From NCBI GenBank assembly GCA_028823075.1, contig JAPKCE010000003.1, positions 1 to 20,081 of the forward strand: 20,081 bases of DNA, in the 5' to 3' direction. The stretch is from Myxococcota bacterium. Its GTDB lineage: Bacteria > Myxococcota > UBA4151. Shown here one piece after another: positions 7,249-15,070 of this stretch (position 1 is the first letter of the stretch; each line of letters opens with the position of its first letter). The notes beneath the pieces were generated by a model. The model saw nothing but the letters and a program-made list of their open reading frames with translations. It was not told the DNA's origin and did not search any database. Both the position numbers and the translations under genes were made by a program.

Positions 7249-7914
7249 TTGTGGTGCGGCCTGCAAAGTTCCGCTGTCGCTTTTCGCTCCATCAGTTTCG
7301 ATCTCGATGGTACTTTTGCGGATACCTCGGGCGATCTCGCGGGTGCATTAAATGCCCTGCGCGTCGAGCTTGGTCAGGCCACCTTACCGGTCCCCGATGT
7401 CGCTCGCTTTGTGGGACGGGGTGCGCGTTGGTTGGTGAGCAATTGCCTAGAACCGGCTGGCGATGTTGAGCCTTTGGTACTGCGCTTCCTCGAGCTTTAC
7501 GCAGGGTGCTGCAGCGATACAACAGCCCCTTATGAGGGCTTCGATCATCTTGTCAGCGCGCTTCGTAAACGTGGTCTTAAGGTCGCTATAGCGACGAATA
7601 AACCCAGGCGCTTTACCGAGCTCATCGTCGACGATCTGGGTTGGGACTCGCTCTTCGACGGATTGCATTGCGGTGATGATGGCCCCGCGAAGCCGGACCC
7701 ATCGATGATCCATGCCTGCATCAAAGCCTTGCAAAGCTCCCCTGAGCAGCATCTGCACATCGGTGATACCGCCACCGATGCTCAAGCGGCGGCGCGCGCT
7801 GGCTGCCTTTTTGCTGGTTGTTTTTGGGGCATGGATAAAGGCCTCTCCTTGACGGAGATGGGCCTTACGGGCTTTGCACAGCCGAGCGACCTGATCGCTG
7901 CTTTTAGAGGGTAA
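7249..7914 (+). CDS. HAD-family phosphatase, phosphoglycolate phosphatase-like
   Basis: About 221 residues in the HAD superfamily, closest in pattern to phosphoglycolate phosphatase (Gph), which recycles 2-phosphoglycolate. All HAD motifs are present: nucleophile and acid/base Asp in FDLDGT (about 17-22), Thr in IATNKP, Lys in AKPDP, and the acidic pair in GDTATDAQAA. A helical cap lies between motifs one and two. The start is uncertain: I chose the TTG at 7249 because it gives a normal family length. An in-frame TTG at 7168 would overlap the lipoprotein gene, and no clear ribosome binding site supports either. argC follows after 3 bases. Substrate is not certain; other small phosphate esters are possible. 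Confidence 0.85.
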   Translation: MWCGLQSSAVAFRSISFDLDGTFADTSGDLAGALNALRVELGQATLPVPDVARFVGRGARWLVSNCLEPAGDVEPLVLRFLELYAGCCSDTTAPYEGFDHLVSALRKRGLKVAIATNKPRRFTELIVDDLGWDSLFDGLHCGDDGPAKPDPSMIHACIKALQSSPEQHLHIGDTATDAQAAARAGCLFAGCFWGMDKGLSLTEMGLTGFAQPSDLIAAFRG

Positions 7915-7917
7915 ATT

Positions 7918-8952
7918 ATGCGCATCGCTGTTGTTGGAGCATCGGGGTTTACGGGTGCTGAGATGTTGCGTTTGATCGCTGGGCATCCGCAGCTTGAGTT
8001 ATCTGGCCTGTTCGGTGCCTCGAGCGCCGGCGACCCCTTGGCTCAGCATTATCCTGGGCTCGATCGTAAAAATCGTCATCAGCTTCAGGCCACCAGCGCC
8101 GAAGCTGTGGCTCAAGTCGCCGACTGGGCTGTTCTCGGCTTGCCGCATGGCAGCAGTGCCCGTTTGGCGGCCGAACTGCTCGAGTTGGGTGTGGGTGTGG
8201 TCGATCTGAGCGCTTCTTTCCGTCTACCTGCTGCCCTTTATACAGAGCATTACGGCGACCATCCTTGTCCCGAGCTCATGGGGTCGGCCGTTTATGGTCT
8301 GCCGGAACTGCATCGGCAAAAACTGCCCGGAGCTCGGCTCATCGCCGGGCCTGGCTGCTTTCCAACCGGAGTTACTTTGGCTTGTGCACCCTTTTTACAA
8401 GCCGGGCTTATCGCGGAAGGGCTGCTCATCGCAGATTGTAAGACGGGCGTTACCGGGGCGGGCGCCAAGCTTGCGTCGGGAAGCCAATTCTGCCGCGTCG
8501 CCGACACCATCATGCCCTATAAGGTCGAAGGCCATCGCCATACGCCTGAGATAGCGCACAACCTAAGCGCGTTGGCGAAAAGCCCTTTAAAGGTGCGCTT
8601 CACACCGCATTTATTGCCGATTCGCCGCGGTATTTTGTCCACTTGCTACCTGCCTCTGGCTGCCGGCGTTGGCGCTAAAGATTTACGTTTAGCTTTGCAC
8701 GAATTTTGCGACGACGAGCCGTTTTTACATGCTTTACCGAGCGGTTTACAGCCCAACCTCGCCCGCGTCGCCGGTACCAATGAGGTTGAAATTCAAGTGG
8801 TCTGTGACGAACAAACCGGTCTGGCTGTGATTACCAGCGCCATCGACAACCTGTGCAAGGGCAGCTCGGGCGGAGCGCTTCAGGCGCTTAATATCGCCCT
8901 TGGATTCGATGAGGGAGCCGGACTCAGCGGCTTGAGCGCGACGCTGCCTTAG
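7918..8952 (+). CDS. argC: N-acetyl-gamma-glutamyl-phosphate reductase
   Basis: A 344-residue enzyme for the third step of arginine biosynthesis: NADPH-dependent reduction of N-acetylglutamyl phosphate to the semialdehyde, in the cytosol. The N-terminal dinucleotide-binding motif GASGFTGAE (7-15) opens the protein. The catalytic Cys147 lies in GPGCFPTG, and the conserved His pair lies in GHRHTPEI (about 204-211). The C-terminal substrate motif NLCKGSSGGALQALN is also typical. Length is normal. It starts 3 bases after the HAD phosphatase gene. Its end overlaps the convergent kamA stop by 4 bases. No other arg gene is in the window. Confidence 0.97.
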   Translation: MRIAVVGASGFTGAEMLRLIAGHPQLELSGLFGASSAGDPLAQHYPGLDRKNRHQLQATSAEAVAQVADWAVLGLPHGSSARLAAELLELGVGVVDLSASFRLPAALYTEHYGDHPCPELMGSAVYGLPELHRQKLPGARLIAGPGCFPTGVTLACAPFLQAGLIAEGLLIADCKTGVTGAGAKLASGSQFCRVADTIMPYKVEGHRHTPEIAHNLSALAKSPLKVRFTPHLLPIRRGILSTCYLPLAAGVGAKDLRLALHEFCDDEPFLHALPSGLQPNLARVAGTNEVEIQVVCDEQTGLAVITSAIDNLCKGSSGGALQALNIALGFDEGAGLSGLSATLP

Positions 8953-10100
8953 ATCTTATCGTGCAGACATTCCGGCGTTAGGCTGGAAAGTTGCAACTCA
9001 GTTTCCGGGTAGCGGTAGACTTTGCCGCGGAAGTTACGGAGCATTAAGCTCCCCTCATCCATGCCGACCACATAGTTCGGTGACAGCGGGATTTTACCGC
9101 CGCCACCAGGAGCGTCGACCACAAAGTGGGGGCTGGCGAGACCGGACATATGGCCGCGCAACCCTTTGACAATTTCGAGACCTTTGGCGATCGAGGTACG
9201 GAAGTGACTGACCCCTTCGGCGAGGTCGCATTGGTAGATGTAATAGGGGCGAACACGCATCTGGAGCAGCTTGCGGTTGAGTTCGCTGACCCGCTCGACG
9301 GAATCGTTGATGCCTTTTAGCAGCACCATCTGATTGTTCATCGGTGTGCCACTGGCGGCGACGCGATCACAAGCGTCCCAAGCTTCATCGGTGAGTTCTT
9401 CGGGGCAGTTGTAATGGGTGTTGAAAAATATGCTCAGGTTACGACTTTGGTAATGTTTGAGCATATCGCAAAAATCGTTGTTTACGCGCTGCGGCAAGGT
9501 CACCAGATTTCGTGAGCCGAGGCGACAGTATTTGATATGCGGGATTTTGCTGAGCTCTTCAAAGATAACCATCAAGCGCTTGTCCGAGAGGCTCAAGGGG
9601 TCACCGCCGCTGATCACAACATCGTTCACTTCGGGATGCTCGGCGAGGTCTTGGAAAAGGTTCTCATAGGCGCTTTTATTGGTCATCGACGTAGGGTCTG
9701 AGACTTTGCGTTTACGGGTACAAAACCGGCAGTACATGGCGCAGTTATGGTTGGTGTAAAAAAGCACCCGGTCCGGATAGCGATGGGTTAAGCCCGGCAC
9801 CACCATATCGGCCTCTTCGCCTAAGGGGTCATCGAGGTCCCAATTGCTGATCTTGGTTTCGGCGAGGCTCGGAACCGACTGTAAACGTACTGGACAATTG
9901 GGGTCGACCGGATCCATCAGCGAGGCGTAATAAGGGGTAATTCCCATGTGGAAAACGGCGTCCGTCTTTTCAAAGGCCTCACGTTCGTCGGCAGTAGTAT
10001 CCACCCATTCTTCAAGTTGTTCGAGGTTGCGCACGCGGTTTTTTTGGTGCCAGCGCCAGTCATTCCATTCTTCGGTCGTCCAGGTTACCTGCTTTTTCAT
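8949..10100 (-). CDS. kamA: L-lysine 2,3-aminomutase
   Basis: A 383-residue radical SAM and PLP enzyme converting L-alpha-lysine to L-beta-lysine. The [4Fe-4S] cluster motif CAMYCRFC gives Cys120, Cys124 and Cys127. The PLP lysine is Lys336 in DAPGGGGK. Both Asp residues that bind the lysine side-chain amine in characterised lysine aminomutases are present (Asp292 in YQCDL, Asp329 in FVVDAP), arguing for lysine over glutamate. A clear AAGGG ribosome binding site lies about 8 bases before the ATG. The gene converges on argC and stands alone: no beta-lysine acetyltransferase (ablB) or lysine-fermentation gene is adjacent. The role could be an osmolyte precursor, lysine catabolism or a peptide/secondary product. 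Confidence 0.95.
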   Translation of the reverse strand: MKKQVTWTTEEWNDWRWHQKNRVRNLEQLEEWVDTTADEREAFEKTDAVFHMGITPYYASLMDPVDPNCPVRLQSVPSLAETKISNWDLDDPLGEEADMVVPGLTHRYPDRVLFYTNHNCAMYCRFCTRKRKVSDPTSMTNKSAYENLFQDLAEHPEVNDVVISGGDPLSLSDKRLMVIFEELSKIPHIKYCRLGSRNLVTLPQRVNNDFCDMLKHYQSRNLSIFFNTHYNCPEELTDEAWDACDRVAASGTPMNNQMVLLKGINDSVERVSELNRKLLQMRVRPYYIYQCDLAEGVSHFRTSIAKGLEIVKGLRGHMSGLASPHFVVDAPGGGGKIPLSPNYVVGMDEGSLMLRNFRGKVYRYPETELQLSSLTPECLHDKI

Positions 10101-10144
10101 TGAAGAACCCTTTGCAAATTAGGCTTGATACACAGCCAATTTAG

Positions 10145-10160
10145 GGCTTGTCGGCAAGCC
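10145..10160. promoter_or_regulatory. Perfect inverted repeat between divergent kamA and the NUDIX fusion gene
   Basis: GGCTTG-TCGG-CAAGCC is a perfect 6-base inverted repeat with a 4-base loop, flanked on both sides by AATT-type bases, in the 143-base gap between divergent starts. It lies 45 bases before the kamA start and could be an operator or a hairpin in its leader. I see no convincing sigma-70 boxes beside it. Confidence 0.3.
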
Positions 10161-10243
10161 AATTCGCCGCGCCTACCCGTTGCTGAACGGCTGGCGCGAA
10201 GGGCAAAGGTTGAGTAGGGCCAGTTCAGACTTTGGGGGTAAAG

Positions 10244-11677
10244 ATGCGACGAGCCGCCGTGGTGGTGCCGGTATTCGGCGATCAAGCCTTGATGATTCAG
10301 CGCGCTGCGACGCTTCGTTTTCAGCCCGGTTTTTACTCCTTTCCAGGTGGCGCCATCGATGAGGGGGACCATGGGCCAGAGCGGCCTGAGCTTGGTCCGC
10401 CCGAAGCTCGCATCGCCGCTTGGCGCGAACTGCTCGAAGAGACGGGTTTATTGGCTCCGGGCGATTATGCACTGAGCGCAGAGACGATGCGTGAACGCTT
10501 GTTTGAGGGGGCATCGGCAGCCGCTCTTTCTCAAGGTTGTGACTGGAGTGCCTGGCGGTATTTAGGTGACTGGACCACACCTGAATACGCCCACCTGCGG
10601 TTTCAAACCTATTTTTATAGCTGTCGCTTTGAGCAGCGCTTGGAGGTGTTAGCTAACACCGAAATAGCGAGATACTTTTGGGGCTCAGGCGGCGAAACAA
10701 AGAAAGCTTGGGAAGCCGGAGAGTTACCGGCTTCACCGCCGGTTTTGGCAGCGCTTGAGGCTGCGCTTGATGGGGTGAGTTGTTTTAGCAAAGCCGGCGA
10801 CTCTCGAGATCTTCTTTGTGCCGGCGGAGCTGCCCATTACTTGCCGTTGCGGGCTCCAACCTTACCCCCAGCCAGCCACACTAATTGTTCTTTCATAGGC
10901 AGCGATTCGCATTTCTTTGTTGTCGACCCGGCAGCCGTCGAACCGTCCGAGCGCGCTTTGTTGTGGCGACATATCAAAGCTCGCTGTGCTCAAGGTATGC
11001 AGTTCACCGGGGTGTTGTTGACCCATCTCCATCACGATCACATCGGCGCTGCTGCGTGGCTCGCAGAAAAGACAGAAACGCCGATTTTTGCGTCGACTCG
11101 AACGCAATCCGATTTGGCTGCAGGTCGAGGAAGCGGTGTGAGCGCTGGAGAATGCCAACTCGATCGCCTGCCCGAGGTCACCAGCTTGCTCGCCGAGGGA
11201 GACCAATTACCCGGCGGTTGGGCGGTTTTAGAGACACCGGGCCACGCCGCCGGCCATTTGTGCTTTTGGCATGCTCAGACGCGAGTGCTCATCGCCGGCG
11301 ACATGATCGCTAGCGGCTCAACCATCCTAATCGAGCCCGATCAGGGCGATATGAGTTTGTATTTACAAAGCCTAACTCGCCTAGCCCAACTTGAACCCGA
11401 GTTGATCATCCCAGCCCATGGCATGCCATTAGCGCAAGGCGATAAAGCGCTAAACGCCCTCATCCAGCACCGCCTAAAACGAGAAGCCAAAGTCCTAAAC
11501 GCGTTGCAAACATTAAAAAGCGCAACCCTCAGCGAATTGGTAAAAAAAGCCTACGACGACACCCCAGAATTTCTATGGCCATTAGCCAAACTAAGCCTAC
11601 ACAGCCACCTACTAAAGCTACGCAACGACCACCGCGCATCCCTAACCAAAGACAAGCTTTGGAGCCCCATCGCTTGA
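10244..11677 (+). CDS. NUDIX hydrolase fused to metallo-beta-lactamase-fold hydrolase
   Basis: A 477-residue two-enzyme fusion. Residues about 1-180 form a NUDIX domain: FPGG at 33-36 and RELLEETG at 61-68, with a longer acidic insert between them than the standard Nudix box, as in CoA-type NUDT7/8/19 members. Residues about 200-400 form a metallo-beta-lactamase domain with HLHHDH (261-266), GH in TPGHAAGH, Asp353 in AGDM and His392 in PAHG, so the metal site looks complete. A C-terminal helical segment (about 405-477, LSELVKKAYDD) resembles the winged-helix tail of LACTB2-like proteins. The ATG at 10244 follows GGGGGT; an in-frame TTG at 10232 is less likely. Substrate is unknown. The last 300 bases are strikingly A/C-rich with many CTA leucine codons. 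Confidence 0.85.
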   Translation: MRRAAVVVPVFGDQALMIQRAATLRFQPGFYSFPGGAIDEGDHGPERPELGPPEARIAAWRELLEETGLLAPGDYALSAETMRERLFEGASAAALSQGCDWSAWRYLGDWTTPEYAHLRFQTYFYSCRFEQRLEVLANTEIARYFWGSGGETKKAWEAGELPASPPVLAALEAALDGVSCFSKAGDSRDLLCAGGAAHYLPLRAPTLPPASHTNCSFIGSDSHFFVVDPAAVEPSERALLWRHIKARCAQGMQFTGVLLTHLHHDHIGAAAWLAEKTETPIFASTRTQSDLAAGRGSGVSAGECQLDRLPEVTSLLAEGDQLPGGWAVLETPGHAAGHLCFWHAQTRVLIAGDMIASGSTILIEPDQGDMSLYLQSLTRLAQLEPELIIPAHGMPLAQGDKALNALIQHRLKREAKVLNALQTLKSATLSELVKKAYDDTPEFLWPLAKLSLHSHLLKLRNDHRASLTKDKLWSPIA

Positions 11678-11694
11678 CGGGCGCTAAGCCCGTC
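11676..11694. repeat. Inverted repeat overlapping the stop codon of the NUDIX fusion gene
   Basis: GACGGGC (11676-11682) and GCCCGTC (11688-11694) pair perfectly across GCTAA. GCCCGTC recurs at 11711 and 11749, so the left arm could pair with any of three partners. On the plus strand the hairpin is followed by A5, not T, so it is not an ordinary plus-strand terminator. Confidence 0.5.
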
Positions 11695-11797
11695 AAAAAC
11701 CGCGCCCCAGGCCCGTCCCGCGAGATTCGAGTCAAAGCCGAGAATCAAGCCCGTCCAAAAGCGCGTCCCACGTCCGCCCCGCGAGATTCGCGACAAA
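11688..11797. repeat. Two imperfect 49-base direct repeats, 61-base period
   Basis: Copy 1 (11688-11736) and copy 2 (11749-11797) match at 41 of 49 positions by manual alignment, with an uninterrupted 13-base core CCCGCGAGATTCG. The period is not a multiple of three, and the spacer (11678-11909) holds no convincing gene. Possibly one site of a dispersed genomic repeat family. Confidence 0.7.
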
Positions 11798-11841
11798 CCC
11801 AAGACTCACCCCCAAAAAAACGCCCCAACCCCGGGTTTCAG

Positions 11842-11909
11842 TTGACCTTCACCCCCAAGGGCCATAGCGGATAAGCCCGACCCCAGCCCGTGGTCGGAAA
11901 GAACCCCCC
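11842..11909 (+). promoter_or_regulatory. Weak promoter candidate and leader of the kdsB operon
   Basis: TTGACC (11842-11847) is a good -35 match, but the element 17 bases later (TAGCGG, 11865-11870) is a poor -10. A perfect inverted repeat CCGACC/GGTCGG (11877-11882/11892-11897) lies between it and the GTG start and touches the GGAAAG ribosome binding site. This is the only sizeable gap before the ten-gene plus-strand operon, so a promoter is expected around here. Confidence 0.25.
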
Positions 11910-12659
11910 GTGACCGTTATCGCCGTCATTCCTGCTCGTTTCGCTGCGGCCCGTTTGCCCGGCAAGCCGCTGCTCGACTTGGGCGGAAAGCCGATCATTG
12001 CGCATGTCGTAGCGCGCGCCCTGGCGGCCAAAAGAATCGATGAGGTGCTCGTCGCCACGGATCATGAGGGAATCGCCAGCGCAGCTCGAAAGGCGGGAGC
12101 TGAAGCGATTATGACCGAGCCCAATTTACCCTCGGGCTCCGACCGTATTGGCGCGGCGTTGCGCGGCCGAGACTACAGTCTAGCCATCAACCTTCAAGGT
12201 GACGAGCCTGAGATTGAACCGCAGGCTTTAGATGCGCTTGTCGATGCCATGTCTCGCCAAAATAAACCGCAAATGGGCACCTTGAGCGCGCCTTTGCTGG
12301 CGTACCAGGCGGCCGATCCCAATTGCGTTAAAGTGGTTACGGACGATCAAAACTTGGCATTATATTTTAGTCGCGCACCCATTGCTACCTCGCGCGACGA
12401 TTTGCTCGCTGGCAGTGCCCTGCTGCGCTGCGCTGCTAGGCGTCATATTGGCGTCTACGCCTATCGCCCGGATGCTCTACTACAATTTCTTACCGCGCCC
12501 CCGTCGGAACTTGAAAAAATGGAACGACTCGAACAACTGCGCGCCCTTGAGCTTGGGATGCGTATTGTTGTGGTGCCGCTTGACGCCGCCCCGCGCGGCA
12601 TCGACACCCTGGAAGACTTGCAACAAGCGCGTCAGCGTTTGGCCGAGAGGACGCTATGA
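11910..12659 (+). CDS. kdsB: 3-deoxy-manno-octulosonate cytidylyltransferase (CMP-KDO synthetase)
   Basis: A 249-residue cytosolic enzyme joining CTP and KDO to give CMP-KDO, the activated sugar for lipid A/inner-core assembly. The N-terminus VIPARFAAARLPGKPL is the family CTP-binding signature. LQGDEPEI (about 95-102), the SRAPI segment and the MERLEQLRALELG region also match KdsB. It starts with GTG at 11910, with GGAAAG about 9 bases upstream. Its stop overlaps the pyrG start as ATGA, so CTP synthesis and CTP use are translationally coupled. First gene of the KDO/LPS-export operon. Confidence 0.95.
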   Translation: MTVIAVIPARFAAARLPGKPLLDLGGKPIIAHVVARALAAKRIDEVLVATDHEGIASAARKAGAEAIMTEPNLPSGSDRIGAALRGRDYSLAINLQGDEPEIEPQALDALVDAMSRQNKPQMGTLSAPLLAYQAADPNCVKVVTDDQNLALYFSRAPIATSRDDLLAGSALLRCAARRHIGVYAYRPDALLQFLTAPPSELEKMERLEQLRALELGMRIVVVPLDAAPRGIDTLEDLQQARQRLAERTL

Positions 12660-13318
12660 ACCGCAGCCCCAAATATATATTCTTTACCGGTGGCGTGGTA
12701 TCGTCGCTAGGAAAAGGCCTGGCGGCCGCATCCACTGCGGCGCTGCTCGAAGCCCGCGGTTTGAGCGTCACCAACATGAAGATGGATCCCTATCTAAATG
12801 TCGATCCGGGCACCATGAGCCCGTACCAACATGGTGAGGTTTTCGTCACCGACGATGGTGCCGAAACCGATCTGGACCTCGGTCATTACGAGCGCTTTAC
12901 GCATAGCCGTTTGTCGCAGGCTAACAATGTGACCTCCGGCCGTGTTTATTGGTCGGTTCTGGAGCGTGAGCGCCGTGGTGATTATTTAGGTAAAACGATT
13001 CAGGTGATTCCTCATATCACCGACGAAATTAAGCGTCGCATTCGCGCTGCCGCGAACGACAGCGGAGCCGACATTTGCATCATCGAGATCGGTGGCACTG
13101 TGGGCGACATCGAGAGCCTTCCGTTTCTCGAAGCCATTCGCCAGATTCGCAACGAAGAGGGCTATCAAAACACCGCCTTGGTGCATCTGACTCTGGTGCC
13201 CTATCTGGCTGCCGCTGGTGAGATGAAGACCAAGCCTACTCAGCATTCGGTAAAAGAATTGTTGAGCATCGGTCTCGGTTGCGACTTTCTTTTATGCCGC
13301 TCCGAACAGCCTAGCTGA
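12656..13318 (+). CDS. pyrG: CTP synthase, N-terminal synthetase part (frameshifted gene)
   Basis: Amidoligase half of CTP synthase, which makes CTP from UTP, ATP and glutamine. The start is coupled to kdsB (ATGA). The opening KYIFFTGGVVSSLGKG holds the P-loop lysine; MKMDPYLNVDPGTM and IEIGGTVGDIES carry the expected Mg/ATP and UTP-site residues. The frame stops at 13316-13318 after CRSEQPS, at a point where CTP synthases continue. From 13314 the next frame reads A-E-D-L-K-Q-K-I and resumes the family sequence without loss. Aligning by eye with other PyrG proteins leaves exactly one residue missing between Pro and Ala. The simplest explanation is loss of a CT dinucleotide near 13312 (CCTCTAGCT becoming CCTAGCT). 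Sequencing error or a real mutation are both possible. Confidence 0.9.
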   Translation: MNRSPKYIFFTGGVVSSLGKGLAAASTAALLEARGLSVTNMKMDPYLNVDPGTMSPYQHGEVFVTDDGAETDLDLGHYERFTHSRLSQANNVTSGRVYWSVLERERRGDYLGKTIQVIPHITDEIKRRIRAAANDSGADICIIEIGGTVGDIESLPFLEAIRQIRNEEGYQNTALVHLTLVPYLAAAGEMKTKPTQHSVKELLSIGLGCDFLLCRSEQPS

Positions 13319-14261
13319 AGACCTTAAGCAAAAAATATCTGCCTTTTGTAACGTCGCTCCCCGCGCCGTCATCTCAGCCTACGATGTGCGCTGTATTTAC
13401 GAAATGCCCTTGGTGCTCAACGAGCAGGGCATGGATGCGCAGATCTGTGACAAGCTCAACATCTGGACCGCGGCGCCTCGGCTTGATGGCTGGCATTCGG
13501 TGGTGCGCCGTTATCTCGAACCGAAAAACGGCGAGGTGACCATAGGCGTGGTTGGTAAATATGTTGGCCTGGTCGAGAGCTACAAGAGCCTGAATGAAGC
13601 CTTGTCACATGCGGGCATGCATCATGATGTTCGCGTCACCGTGGAATACCTTGATTCGGAAGATATCGAGGCCGATAACTCGGCGCTTAAAAAGGTTGAT
13701 GGTATTTTGGTTCCCGGCGGTTTTGGCGAGCGCGGCTCTGAAGGTAAAATAGCGGCCATTCGCTACGCACGAGAGAACAAAGTTCCCTATTTCGGTATCT
13801 GCCTCGGGATGCAGCTCGCAGTTGTCGAGCATGCCCGCCACTGTGCCGGGCTGGACGCTGCCAACTCTATCGAACTGGCGTCGGACACCGCCCATCCGGT
13901 GATCAGTTTGATGGAGGAGCAAAAGGAGCGAGCGGACTTAGGCGGAACCATGCGCCTAGGCGCCTATGAATGTGTGCTTCAAGAACAGAGCCTAAGCGCC
14001 AAAGCTTACGGACAGACCATAATCTCCGAGCGCCATCGACACCGCTTCGAATTCAATGAGGAATACCGCGACAAGCTCGAAGAGTCAGGCCTGTTTATCG
14101 CCGGCGAACATAAGCGTTCCGGCCTGGTCGAGGTGATTGAGCGCAGCGATCACCCTTGGTTTGTTGGTTGCCAATTTCACCCCGAATTTAAATCTCGACC
14201 GGGGGAGCCACATCCTTTGTTTCGCGACTTTATCAACGCCGCCATCGGGTGTCAGCGATGA
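13314..14261 (+). CDS. pyrG: CTP synthase, C-terminal part with glutaminase domain (frameshifted gene)
   Basis: Continuation of PyrG in the other frame. An isolated reading would begin at the GTG at 13386, but family-like sequence is present from 13314. It holds the end of the synthetase domain (AVISAYDVRCIYEMPLVL), a linker, and a class I glutamine amidotransferase domain with nucleophile Cys in FGICLGMQ and the His-Glu pair in FHPEF. The two parts together give about 536 residues, normal for CTP synthase. Both halves are intact outside the junction, with no further stops or decay, arguing for a recent or artefactual lesion. The stop overlaps the kdsA start (ATGA). Confidence 0.9.
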   Translation, partial: AEDLKQKISAFCNVAPRAVISAYDVRCIYEMPLVLNEQGMDAQICDKLNIWTAAPRLDGWHSVVRRYLEPKNGEVTIGVVGKYVGLVESYKSLNEALSHAGMHHDVRVTVEYLDSEDIEADNSALKKVDGILVPGGFGERGSEGKIAAIRYARENKVPYFGICLGMQLAVVEHARHCAGLDAANSIELASDTAHPVISLMEEQKERADLGGTMRLGAYECVLQEQSLSAKAYGQTIISERHRHRFEFNEEYRDKLEESGLFIAGEHKRSGLVEVIERSDHPWFVGCQFHPEFKSRPGEPHPLFRDFINAAIGCQR

Positions 14262-15070
14262 GCGCCCTAGTCAGCGTCGGCCCTTACCTTGTCGGCGCCG
14301 GTCAGCCCTATCTTCTAATTGCCGGCAATTGTGTTGTTGAGAGCGATGAGATTGCGCGCCGCACGGCTGACCGCCTGATGGAACTGTGTCTCGACCGCCC
14401 TTTCAATCCTGTTTTTAAAGCCAGCTTTGACAAGGCTAATCGCACCCGAGGCGATTCTTACCGAGGCCCCGGACTGGAAAAGGGTCTCGCCGCTTTAGCG
14501 CGAATTAAAGCCGACACCGGCTTGCCGATTCTGACCGATGTTCACCTGCCTGAGCATTGTGCACCGGCCGCTGAGGTCGCCGATATTTTACAGATCCCAG
14601 CTTTTTTGTGTCGCCAAACTGATCTGCTCGAAGCGGCCGCAAAAACCAGCGCTACGGTGAACGTCAAAAAGGGGCAGTTTGTTAGCCCCGACGCGATGCA
14701 ATATGCCGTCAAAAAAGTTCATGAAATGGGCAACCCTTCCTGTTTGTTGACCGAGCGAGGTACCACCTTTGGTTACGGTGATCTGATCGTTGATTACCGT
14801 GGCTTTGACCGCCTGCGCAGTTTCGCACCGCTCATCTTCGACGCCACCCATTCAGCTCAAAAGCCGGCGGGCTCTGGCGGCGTTACCGGGGGCGACCGGA
14901 GAATCGCTTTACCGCTTGCTCGAGCCGCTGCCGCGGTGGGTATCGACGGCTTGTTTATGGAGGTACACCCTCGTCCCGAAGAGGCGCTCTCCGACTCAGC
15001 TAACACCTTAGATTTTGATCTTTTTGCTCGGCTTCTCGAACAGGTTGAACGCTTGCGAGCGGCACGCTGA
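14258..15070 (+). CDS. kdsA: 3-deoxy-8-phosphooctulonate synthase (KDO-8-phosphate synthase)
   Basis: A 270-residue cytosolic TIM-barrel enzyme condensing arabinose-5-phosphate with phosphoenolpyruvate. Family landmarks are FKASFDKANRTRGDSYRGPG, LTDVHLPEH, VNVKKGQFVSP, LTERGTTFGYGDLIVDYR and DATHSAQKPAGSGG. Cys25 in AGNCVVES occupies the position held by Cys in metal-dependent KDO8P synthases and by Asn in the metal-free E. coli type, so this is probably a metal-dependent enzyme (inference). The ATG at 14258 overlaps the pyrG stop; an in-frame GTG at 14249 is an alternative. Its stop shares a base with the kdsC start (TGATG). Confidence 0.96.
   Translation: MSALVSVGPYLVGAGQPYLLIAGNCVVESDEIARRTADRLMELCLDRPFNPVFKASFDKANRTRGDSYRGPGLEKGLAALARIKADTGLPILTDVHLPEHCAPAAEVADILQIPAFLCRQTDLLEAAAKTSATVNVKKGQFVSPDAMQYAVKKVHEMGNPSCLLTERGTTFGYGDLIVDYRGFDRLRSFAPLIFDATHSAQKPAGSGGVTGGDRRIALPLARAAAAVGIDGLFMEVHPRPEEALSDSANTLDFDLFARLLEQVERLRAAR

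Noticed and set aside
11551..11874. Open frames on both strands over the spacer after the NUDIX fusion gene
   Set aside because: They run across direct repeats with a period not divisible by three, lack signal peptides or known motifs, and owe their openness to skewed base composition.
13300..13320. Programmed +1 frameshift of the prfB type in pyrG
   Set aside because: There is no internal Shine-Dalgarno just upstream, the stop is not directly after the slip codon, and a +1 shift would leave the protein one residue short of the family; a two-base loss fits better.
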